Below are positions 49,057 to 56,374 of a stretch of DNA of 64,000 nucleotides, one piece after another. Numbering within the stretch: the stretch's first letter is position 1; each line of letters starts with the position of its first letter. The position numbers and the translations under genes are program-made. Below the pieces are notes generated by a model, which saw only the letters and a program-made list of their open reading frames with translations, was not told the origin of the DNA and searched no databases. Source of the DNA: an uncultured bacterium (GTDB taxonomy: Bacteria > Actinomycetota > Coriobacteriia > Coriobacteriales > Coriobacteriaceae); NCBI GenBank assembly GCA_905214465.1, contig CAJMMD010000009.1, positions 13,326 through 77,325 of the forward strand, written 5' to 3'.

Positions 49057-51369
49057 ATGGCTGGTAATCACTTTAAGGGCAGCGATAGCGGCCGTCCTGC
49101 AGTTCCGCCGCGTCCGAACGGGGCTGGTAAGGCCGGCACGCCGGGCGGCGCTGGACAGGGCGGTTCCGGTAAGCGCGTGTCCCCGGGCGAGACGGCGATG
49201 TTTACCGCTCTGTACGAGCAGTCTCAAAAGGCAAAAAAGACCGGCCGTGCAAGAGGGAGTGTCTTTGCGGGCGGTGCAACCTCCGCGTCGCAGCCGAGCG
49301 GGGCTCCTTCGGTACCTGCGAACAACGCAGGTGCTGCCAACGCCGCGAATGCCGCCGGCAACGTTAATGCCGGCAAGGCCGACAACAATACTCTCTCTGC
49401 CGGTGGTGCGGGACTTACGGGTAACCTTGGCACGATTTACACCGGCGCCTCCGAGACTGGCACGTTCGCCCGCCTGGATGATAGCGGTGCCGAGTTTGCG
49501 GGCTCGGGTTCCAAGGAAGATTATTACGATTTTGGCTTGAACTACGGTAGCGACGCTTCGTCGAGTTCGACCTCTGACGGTCTGGTCCGTCATCGCCATC
49601 GCAAGGGCGAGCGCAAAAAGCGTCATACTGGCGCCATTATTGCCGCTGTGGTCGCGGTGCTTTTCGTTGCGCTTGGCGCAAGCGGCTTTATGCTGCTTAA
49701 CTCGGCAAAGACCGTAAAGAGCGAAGCGAAGGAGGCTGTCGAGATCGTCGGTGGCCTTAAGGACAAGGTCACGTCGGGCGATTTTTCGACGCTGCCTGAC
49801 GACGCGAAGAAGATTGATGAGCTTTGCGACAGCATGAAGGCGGAGACCTCGAGCCCGCTGTGGACGGCGGCTTCGTTTATCCCGGTGTATGGCAGCGACA
49901 TCAATGCGGCCCGCACCATGATCGACGCCCTGTCCGATGTCTCGAGCAACGCGCTGGTTCCCATGGCCGACAACCTTTCGCAGGCCACGCCCGGCAAGCT
50001 GTTCCAGAACGGCATGATTAACGTGTCCGCGCTGCAGGCCGTTGCCGATTCGCTTTCCGATAGCTCGAAGGTGTTCAAGAGCGCCAACGAGAAGGTCCAG
50101 GGCATTGGCGATACTCATATTTCCCAGGTGACCGAGCTGGTCGATAAGGCCAAGGACGGCTTTGCCACCCTCAACGGCGCGGTTGACGCGGCAGAGAAGG
50201 TCGCCCCCGTCCTTCCCCAGATGCTCGGCGCCAACGGCCAGACGCGCAGCTACCTTGTGTACGCTATGAACAACGTCGAGATTCGTGCCTGCGGCGGCTT
50301 TGGCGGTTCGCAGGGCCTGATTTCGGTCACTGACGGCCAGATGTCGATTGGCGAGTTTGTTCCCCGCATTGGACTCAGCGAGGATGAGGCAGTCGAGAGC
50401 GTCGACGAAGAGGATGAGGCGCTGTTCGGCAACCACAGTAACCTGTACAACTCGGGCAATACCTATTCGCCTGATTGGCCCCGCAACTCGCAGCGTGTCG
50501 CCGCGCTGTGGAAGTCCCAGTATGGACAGGACGTTGATGGCGTCATCGGTATCGACCCGGTGTTCCTGCAGTATCTGCTGGGCCTGGTCGGTAACGTGTC
50601 ACTGCCCGACGGAACGGTTGTCGACGGCACCAACGCCGCAAAGGTCCTCATGCACGATGTGTACTGGAACTATCCGGTCGAGGAGTCTGACGGCATCTTT
50701 GCATCCGTCGCCAGCGCTGCCTTCGACAAGATCCTTGGCGGTATCGGCGATGTCGATGTTACGAAGCTTGTCAGCGCCGTTGAGCGCGGTGCCGAAGAGG
50801 GCCGCCTGATCGCTTGGATGAGAAACGATGATGAGCAGAATGCCATCAAAGAGACGGGCATTGACGCTTCGCTGCCCGATCCGGATGATCCGAGTGCCGA
50901 TCCCGTTGCCGGCGTTTACTTTAACAACCTGAGCTTCTCCAAGCTCGACTGGTATCTGAACGCCGACACGCAGATTGGCCAGGGCATCAAGAACGGCGAC
51001 GGCACATGCTCGTATCGCATCGCCGTTACCCTGACGAACATCATGACGCAGGAGGAGGCCGGCAAGCTGCCCGACTACGTCGCGGCGAGCGCGCCCGATG
51101 CCGCGCGCGACGACGAGCGTCTGAATGTCTCACTGTTTGCCCCGACGGGCGGCAACATCAGTGACCTTACGGTTGAGGGCACCCAGTTTGGTCTTGGCGC
51201 CGCTACGTGGCATGGAATCCCCTTCTATTCGGGCACCGTTGACCTGCATGCTGGCGAGACGACGACGATCACGTATACGCTGACCACGTCGGCCGAGGCG
51301 GGGGACAAGCCGCTTACGCTGCGTCAGACTCCTACATGCCAGGCGGCTCGCGACGGCGCGTCGGCGTAG
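49057..51369 (+). CDS. DUF4012-domain envelope protein
   Basis: 770 residues. A disordered Gly/Pro/Ala/Asn-rich cytosolic part (1-180), a basic stop-transfer-like HRKGERKKRH, and one membrane helix (192-214) precede a large external region. The core RSYLVYAMNNVEIRACGGFG and the following GSQGLISVTDGQ (around residue 400-430) are the hallmark of DUF4012, found in actinobacterial cell-surface proteins near polysaccharide genes. ATG 49057 follows GAGGA by 7 bases; an earlier ATG at 49030 has no ribosome site. Function unknown; an envelope or glycan-related role is inferred from family and from glmM next door. Confidence 0.82.
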   Translation: MAGNHFKGSDSGRPAVPPRPNGAGKAGTPGGAGQGGSGKRVSPGETAMFTALYEQSQKAKKTGRARGSVFAGGATSASQPSGAPSVPANNAGAANAANAAGNVNAGKADNNTLSAGGAGLTGNLGTIYTGASETGTFARLDDSGAEFAGSGSKEDYYDFGLNYGSDASSSSTSDGLVRHRHRKGERKKRHTGAIIAAVVAVLFVALGASGFMLLNSAKTVKSEAKEAVEIVGGLKDKVTSGDFSTLPDDAKKIDELCDSMKAETSSPLWTAASFIPVYGSDINAARTMIDALSDVSSNALVPMADNLSQATPGKLFQNGMINVSALQAVADSLSDSSKVFKSANEKVQGIGDTHISQVTELVDKAKDGFATLNGAVDAAEKVAPVLPQMLGANGQTRSYLVYAMNNVEIRACGGFGGSQGLISVTDGQMSIGEFVPRIGLSEDEAVESVDEEDEALFGNHSNLYNSGNTYSPDWPRNSQRVAALWKSQYGQDVDGVIGIDPVFLQYLLGLVGNVSLPDGTVVDGTNAAKVLMHDVYWNYPVEESDGIFASVASAAFDKILGGIGDVDVTKLVSAVERGAEEGRLIAWMRNDDEQNAIKETGIDASLPDPDDPSADPVAGVYFNNLSFSKLDWYLNADTQIGQGIKNGDGTCSYRIAVTLTNIMTQEEAGKLPDYVAASAPDAARDDERLNVSLFAPTGGNISDLTVEGTQFGLGAATWHGIPFYSGTVDLHAGETTTITYTLTTSAEAGDKPLTLRQTPTCQAARDGASA

Positions 51370-51406
51370 GGTTTTTCTGGTAGCGCAGATAATCGAGTAC
51401 CATTTT

Positions 51407-51440
51407 GGGGCGGACAGGCAATCTGTTCGCCCCTATTTTG
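51407..51440 (+). terminator. Terminator-like hairpin between DUF4012 gene and glmM
   Basis: GGGGCGGACAG and CTGTTCGCCCC pair with one wobble and are followed by TATTTTG. It lies just ahead of the glmM ribosome site (AAGGAG). Confidence 0.6.
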
Positions 51441-51452
51441 TAAGGAGAGCGC

Positions 51453-52784
51453 ATGAAGTACTTTGGCACCGACGGCTTTCGCGGTGAGGCCAACGTTGGG
51501 CTGACGGTAGAGCACGCTTATAAGATTGGCCGTTTTGTGGGCTGGTATTACGGCGCCAACCGCGAGCGCAAGGCGCGCGTGATCGTGGGCAAGGACACCC
51601 GTCGCTCGAGCTATATGTTCGAGGCGGCGCTGGTGAGCGGCCTGGTCGCGAGCGGTGTGGACGCCTATATGCTGCACGTGATCCCCACGCCGGGCGTGGC
51701 GCATCAGACCGTGGAGGGCTGCTTCGATTGCGGCATCATGATCAGTGCGAGCCACAACCCGTTTTGCGATAACGGCATTAAGCTCGTCAACAGCGACGGC
51801 TTTAAGATGGACGAGGACGTACTGGAGCTCATCGAGGACTACATCGATGGCAAGAGCGAGGTACCGCTGGCAACGGGCAACCACATTGGCGCCACGGTGG
51901 ACTACATGCAGGGTCGCAACCGCTATATTGCCTCGCTCATCGCCAGCGCGAACTTTTCGCTGCAGGGCGTCAAGATCGGTATTGACTGCGCCAACGGCTC
52001 GGCTTCCTCGGTGGCCAAGCCGGTGTTCGACGCACTGGGTGCCGACGTGCGCGTGATCAACGCCGCGCCCGATGGCTTTAACATCAACGTCGACTGCGGC
52101 TCCACGCATATGGAGCGCCTGCAGCGCCACGTGGTGGAGCAGGGGCTGGACGTGGGCTTTGCCTACGACGGCGATGCCGACCGCTGCCTGGCCGTGGATG
52201 AGCGCGGTCGCGTGGTAGACGGCGACCAGATCCTGTACGTGTGCGGCGTGTATCTGAACAAGCACGGGCGACTCTCGGGCGGTACCGTGGTGCCGACGAT
52301 TGCCAGCAACTTTGGCCTGGTCAAGTCGCTGGAGCTTGCCGGTCTGAGCGCCGTGACCAGCGGCGTGGGCGACCGTCACGTGTATGCCAAGATGCGCGAG
52401 GGCGGCTACAGCCTGGGTGGCGAGCAGACGGGCCATACGATCTTTGGCGATATCGAGCGCACGGGCGACGGCATTATGACCTCGCTGCGCGTGATGGAAG
52501 TGATTCGTGCCGAGCGCGAGACGCTCTCGCAGCTCACGGCTCCGTGCAAGCTGCTGCCGCAGGCGCAGGTGGCCGTGCACGTGGCGGACAAGGACGCCGC
52601 GCTCGAGAACATGGGCGTGCAGAATGCCATCGCCGAGGCCGAGGCCGCGCTGGCAGGCGAGGGCCGCGTACTGGTGCGCAAGAGCGGAACCGAGTCGGTG
52701 ATCCGCGTTTTGGCCGAAGCCCCCGACCAAGCCGCCGCCGACGCCGCCATGAAGCGCATCGCCAACGCGCTCGAGGCTCTGTAG
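51453..52784 (+). CDS. glmM: Phosphoglucosamine mutase
   Basis: 443 residues. YFGTDGFRGEAN begins the protein. ISASHNPFCDNGIK carries the phosphoserine (Ser100), DGDADRCLAVDE binds Mg, GGEQTGHTIF is the sugar-binding loop, and RKSGTESVIRV is the phosphate-binding loop. It converts glucosamine-6-phosphate to glucosamine-1-phosphate for UDP-GlcNAc and cell-wall synthesis. Length and motif order match bacterial GlmM. AAGGAGAGC precedes the ATG. Confidence 0.95.
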   Translation: MKYFGTDGFRGEANVGLTVEHAYKIGRFVGWYYGANRERKARVIVGKDTRRSSYMFEAALVSGLVASGVDAYMLHVIPTPGVAHQTVEGCFDCGIMISASHNPFCDNGIKLVNSDGFKMDEDVLELIEDYIDGKSEVPLATGNHIGATVDYMQGRNRYIASLIASANFSLQGVKIGIDCANGSASSVAKPVFDALGADVRVINAAPDGFNINVDCGSTHMERLQRHVVEQGLDVGFAYDGDADRCLAVDERGRVVDGDQILYVCGVYLNKHGRLSGGTVVPTIASNFGLVKSLELAGLSAVTSGVGDRHVYAKMREGGYSLGGEQTGHTIFGDIERTGDGIMTSLRVMEVIRAERETLSQLTAPCKLLPQAQVAVHVADKDAALENMGVQNAIAEAEAALAGEGRVLVRKSGTESVIRVLAEAPDQAAADAAMKRIANALEAL

Positions 52785-52930
52785 TTACGCGGTTTTACCA
52801 AACCGCGTAACTGCTCGACGCTGCAAACGACCCCAAGCGGCAATCTGACGTTCAATTTCAAGGGCGCGACCAGAAGGTCAGCGCCCTTTCATTTCACGTC
52901 ACCTTGCTCGCTTGGGGTCGTTTTCGCTGA
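52783..52930 (-). repeat. Structured intergenic element, copy 2
   Basis: Hairpin AGTTACGCGGTTT/AAACCGCGTAACT lies directly after glmM. The main stem follows: CGACCCCAAGCG (52828-52839) pairs with 52909-52920, then CAATCT opposite ACCTTG, GACGT/ACGTC, and an apical AAGGGCGC..GACC/GGTC..GCGCCCTT hairpin. Relative to copy 1 the outer stem has two compensated base-pair changes and the first hairpin one. The apical loop on the minus strand is C(UUCU)G. Confidence 0.65.
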
Positions 52931-52984
52931 CGTTGCCAAGACACTAGCGTCAACGAACTAGTCATTGGGTACCTAGTTATTGGG

Positions 52985-53032
52985 TGAAAAAAGGGGACGC
53001 TGCGGATTGGTTCCGCGGCGTCCCCTTTGCGT
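52985..53032. terminator. Terminator between convergent glmM region and carboxypeptidase
   Basis: AAAGGGGACGC...GCGTCCCCTTT forms a strong stem, with AAAAAA on the left (T-tract for the minus-strand gene). Its core again contains GGGGAC. Confidence 0.82.
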
Positions 53033-53050
53033 TGGCGTGTCGGTTATGCC

Positions 53051-54634
53051 TTACAGCTCGTACAGCGTGGTGAACTTGTCCTGCAGGTAGCTGCAGTAGT
53101 AGCGGGCATCGAACGCCATGCCGCAGGCGCCCTTGATGAGCTCCGGCGCGTCCTTGGCGCGGCCCCACTGCCAAATGTGCTCGCCCAGCCAGGCGCGGAC
53201 AGGTGTCAGGTCGCCGCTCGCGCAGGCGCCGTTGAGGTCGACACCGTCGCGGCACATGGCCGGCACAAACATGGCGTCGTAGGCGCTGCCCAGCGCATAG
53301 GTGGGGAAGTAGCCAAACGAACCGCCGCTCCAGTGCGTATCCTGCAGGCAGCCGCGCGTGTCGTCGGGAACGGGAATGCCCAGGTACTCATCCATGAAGC
53401 GATTCCAAAGCGCGGGGATATCCTTGGCTGTGGCCTCGCCGGCAAACAGCATGCGCTCGATCTCGTAGCGCACCATAACGTGCAGCGGATAGGTGAGCTC
53501 GTCGGCCTCGGTGCGGATCAGCGACGGCTGCGCGATGTTCACGGCGTGGTAGAGCGTGTCCTCGTCGACGTCGCCGTAGACCTCGGGCGCGTGGCGGCGC
53601 AGCACCTCGAGCAGCGGTCCCATAAAGGCACGGCTGCGGCCCACGGTGTTCTCAAAGAAGCGGCTCTGGCTCTCGTGGATGCCCATGGAAGTGCCGCCCT
53701 CCAGGCAGGTGCGCGCATAGGCAGGATTGACGCCCAGCTCGTACATGGCGTGTCCCGCCTCGTGGATGATGCTGTAGACGTTAGAGATACAGTCGTCCTC
53801 GTAGATGTGCGTCGCGATGCGCGCGTCGCCCACGGCAAAGCCCTCGCTAAACGGGTGCTCGGTAAAGGCAAGTGTGGTGTCGTCCAGGTCCAGGCCGACG
53901 AGCTTCATGAGGTCGAAGCTCATGGCGCGCTGGGCGGCCTCGGGTACGCGGGCGTGCAAAAAGTCGGCATCAGGCTGCTGGCCGCGCTCGCCGATGGCGT
54001 GCACGATCGGCACGACCGTGGCCTTGACCTCGTCGCAAAACGCGTCGAAGCTCTTTGCGGAAAGCCCGCGCTCGTACTGGTCGAGCCAAACATCGTACGG
54101 GTCGCGCTTGGGATCCATGAGCTCGGCCTGATATTTGAGCTTGTCGACGATCTTGTCCACATAGGGCTCAAAGCTCGCCCAGTCATTGGCCGTCTTGGCC
54201 TTGTGCCACACGGCGTCTGCCTCGCAGGTGAGCCTGGTCCAGGCCTCGGCCTCCTCGGTGGGGATGGCGCTGGCCTCGCACTGGTCGCGGCTGAGCACGC
54301 GGATCTCGTCGAGCAGCTGCGGGTCGTCTACATGTCCGCCTGCAACCGTCTCGCGCGCTAACGAGCGTACGAGTTCAACGGACTTCTCGCTGGTCAGCAG
54401 CTTGTGATGCTCGCCGGCAAGCGTGCCCATGGCGTCGACACGGGCGGCAGCGCCGTTGGCAGGAGCAATCGTCGCTCCATCGAACTCGGCAATCTTGAGC
54501 AGGTACTCGCGAGTCCACAGCTTGCCCTCGAGTTTGCGGAACTTTTTGACGGCCTTGTCGACTTTAGCAGCCTTGACGCCCTTGGCAGCCTTTGCCACGG
54601 CGGCCTTGGCCTTCTTATCGAGTTTCTTTCCCAT
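53051..54634 (-). CDS. M32-family metallocarboxypeptidase (carboxypeptidase Taq)
   Basis: 527 residues. The zinc motif is HEAGHAMYE (His291, Glu292, His295). GIHESQSRFFEN (320-331) contributes the third ligand and is the M32 signature, and the C-terminal Y(C)SYLQDKF segment is typical. These cytosolic enzymes release C-terminal residues from peptides. A Lys/Ala-rich N-terminus (1-35) is longer than in the family. The gene is divergent from the T-box leader of pheST and ends at a terminator shared with the plus strand. Confidence 0.92.
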   Translation of the reverse strand: MGKKLDKKAKAAVAKAAKGVKAAKVDKAVKKFRKLEGKLWTREYLLKIAEFDGATIAPANGAAARVDAMGTLAGEHHKLLTSEKSVELVRSLARETVAGGHVDDPQLLDEIRVLSRDQCEASAIPTEEAEAWTRLTCEADAVWHKAKTANDWASFEPYVDKIVDKLKYQAELMDPKRDPYDVWLDQYERGLSAKSFDAFCDEVKATVVPIVHAIGERGQQPDADFLHARVPEAAQRAMSFDLMKLVGLDLDDTTLAFTEHPFSEGFAVGDARIATHIYEDDCISNVYSIIHEAGHAMYELGVNPAYARTCLEGGTSMGIHESQSRFFENTVGRSRAFMGPLLEVLRRHAPEVYGDVDEDTLYHAVNIAQPSLIRTEADELTYPLHVMVRYEIERMLFAGEATAKDIPALWNRFMDEYLGIPVPDDTRGCLQDTHWSGGSFGYFPTYALGSAYDAMFVPAMCRDGVDLNGACASGDLTPVRAWLGEHIWQWGRAKDAPELIKGACGMAFDARYYCSYLQDKFTTLYEL

Positions 54635-54771
54635 ACCGTATCCTTAATCTCGCAGGCCGAGCGCCGCAGGCGGGTGCGCGGCCAGTTTGCACAGCTACCT
54701 GCCTTGTACCCAGCGCGAACAAAACGGAACGCGGCGATGCGCTCGCGAAATGTGTTATCCTATAGCCCAAT

Positions 54772-55055
54772 GCGTTGACGGAGAGGGTTTTGCCCGCCGC
54801 GTCGCCGGCAAGAGAGGGAAGGTCATGGGCTGCAAGCCTTCCTGCGGTGACAAGGGCCAAGCGTTCACTCCCGAGCAGCGACCTCAACGGACGCGCGGCC
54901 AGTGGCGGCGAAGCCTCAGTAGGGAAGCCGTGAGCCTCGCGACAAGGGGCACAGAGTGGGCGCGGCGGGCTAGACATCCGCCGGGTCAAACAAGGTGGTA
55001 CCGCGGAATTCAACCGTCCTTGGGCAATGCACATGCCCGAGGGCGGTTTTTTGTT
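54772..55055 (+). ncRNA. T-box leader controlling pheST
   Basis: The invariant T-box sequence AAGGTGGTACCGCGG is at 54992-55006. It is followed by a terminator (CCGTCCTTGGGCA...TGCCCGAGGGCGG then TTTTTT, 55014-55052) that is exclusive with the antiterminator. The upstream ~200 nt hold GC-rich stems fitting Stem I-III, with a candidate Phe specifier UUC at 54839-54841 (not proven). Uncharged tRNA-Phe binding would stabilise the antiterminator and turn on pheS. Confidence 0.92.
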
Positions 55056-55137
55056 ACCGAACCGGGCCGCGTTTTCGCAGCGCCAAGCGGCATCGGTCGT
55101 CCCGGCAAGCGAATGCGCGAGAGACGAAAGGGAAGAC

Positions 55138-56214
55138 ATGAGTCTGATTGATGATCTGGTCAAACTCGAGGAAGAGGCCAAGGAGCTCGTCGAGAGCGCC
55201 GAGGACGCCGAGAAGCTCGAGGCCGCGCGCGTTGCACTGCTCGGCCGCAAGGGCCGCATCACCGGCCTGATGCGCATGATGGGCAAGCTCGCCCCCGAGG
55301 ATCGCCCCGTCATGGGCAAGCGCGCCAACGAGATGCGCCAGCTGATCGAGGGCATGCTCGACGAGCGCTCTACCGAGATGAAGGCCGCCGCCCTCAAGCA
55401 CGCGCTCGAGCACGATGCCGTCGACATCACGCTGCCGGGCGTCCGTCCGCAGATCGGTCACCAGCACCTGATCAAGCAGATCATCGAGGAGGCCGAGGAC
55501 ATCTTCTGCGGCATCGGCTATACCGTCGAGTCCGGCCCCATGGTCGATACCTCCTACTACAACTTTACCGCGCTCAACGCGCCCATGGATCACCCGAGCC
55601 GCTCGGCCCGCGACACGTTCTACGTGGTCGACAACAACCCCGGCAGCGTCGCGCACCCCGAGGCTCACGCCCACGGTGAGTCCGACGTGCTGCTGCGTAC
55701 CCAGACCTCGGGCGTGCAGATCCACACCATGGAGTCGCAAAAGCCGCCCATCTACATGATCTGTCCGGGCACCGTTTACCGTCCCGACACAGCCGATGCC
55801 TGCCATCTGCCGCAGTTCAACCAGATCGAGGGCCTGGTCGTCGACGAGGGCATCACCTTCGGCGACCTGAAGGGCACGCTCGACTACTTTGTTAAGTGCA
55901 TGTTTGGCGAGGACCGCAAGACGCGCTACCGCCCGCACTTCTTCCCCTTCACCGAGCCTTCCTGCGAGGTGGACGTGAGCTGCCACGTGTGCGGCGGTAA
56001 GGGCTGCAACTTCTGCAAGCACAGCGGCTGGATCGAGATCCTGGGCTGCGGCATGGTCGACCCCAACGTCCTCATCAACTGCGGCATCGACCCCGAGAAG
56101 TACACCGGCTTCGCCTTTGGCATTGGCGCCGAGCGCGTCGCGGCCCTGCGCTACGACCTGCCCGACCTCAGAACGCTCATGACGGGCGATATGCGCTTCT
56201 TAAATCAGTTCTAG
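55138..56214 (+). CDS. pheS: Phenylalanine-tRNA ligase alpha subunit
   Basis: 358 residues. An N-terminal coiled coil (about 1-90) for tRNA binding precedes the class II core, with TALNAPMDHPSR (residues about 140-155), PHFFPFTEPSCEVDVSC (motif 2) and GFAFGIGAERVAALRYDLPD (motif 3). A CHVCGGKGCNFC cluster is as in many bacterial PheS. It charges tRNA-Phe as an alpha2-beta2 enzyme with PheT. ATG 55138 follows AAAGGGA; longer frames run into the T-box terminator. It is controlled by the upstream T-box. Confidence 0.96.
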   Translation: MSLIDDLVKLEEEAKELVESAEDAEKLEAARVALLGRKGRITGLMRMMGKLAPEDRPVMGKRANEMRQLIEGMLDERSTEMKAAALKHALEHDAVDITLPGVRPQIGHQHLIKQIIEEAEDIFCGIGYTVESGPMVDTSYYNFTALNAPMDHPSRSARDTFYVVDNNPGSVAHPEAHAHGESDVLLRTQTSGVQIHTMESQKPPIYMICPGTVYRPDTADACHLPQFNQIEGLVVDEGITFGDLKGTLDYFVKCMFGEDRKTRYRPHFFPFTEPSCEVDVSCHVCGGKGCNFCKHSGWIEILGCGMVDPNVLINCGIDPEKYTGFAFGIGAERVAALRYDLPDLRTLMTGDMRFLNQF

Positions 56215-56215
56215 G

Positions 56216-56325
56216 CCCGGCGGCTTTCCCAAGCACCGCACCTTGCCTTTCAATCGTCGGTTGCGTACCTAAGTACGCGGCCCTCCTCTTTCAAGGCAAT
56301 CTGCGGCACTTGGAAAACCCGTCTC
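56216..56325 (-). repeat. Structured intergenic element, copy 3, between pheS and pheT
   Basis: CCAAGCACCGCA (56229-56240) pairs with 56302-56313, then ACCTTG lies opposite CAATCT (the reverse order of copies 1-2), then GCC/GGC, and finally GCGTAC/GTACGC. On the minus strand the two C-A oppositions of the outer stem become U-G and G-U wobbles. It shares TTCAATCGTCGGT(C/T)GCGT with copy 1. It occupies most of the 160-bp gap inside the pheST operon. Confidence 0.65.
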
Positions 56326-56374
56326 CGTTGCAGTTTTTGGCTCAAAGCCGCATTTATGAAAGGAGACCAGTTAG

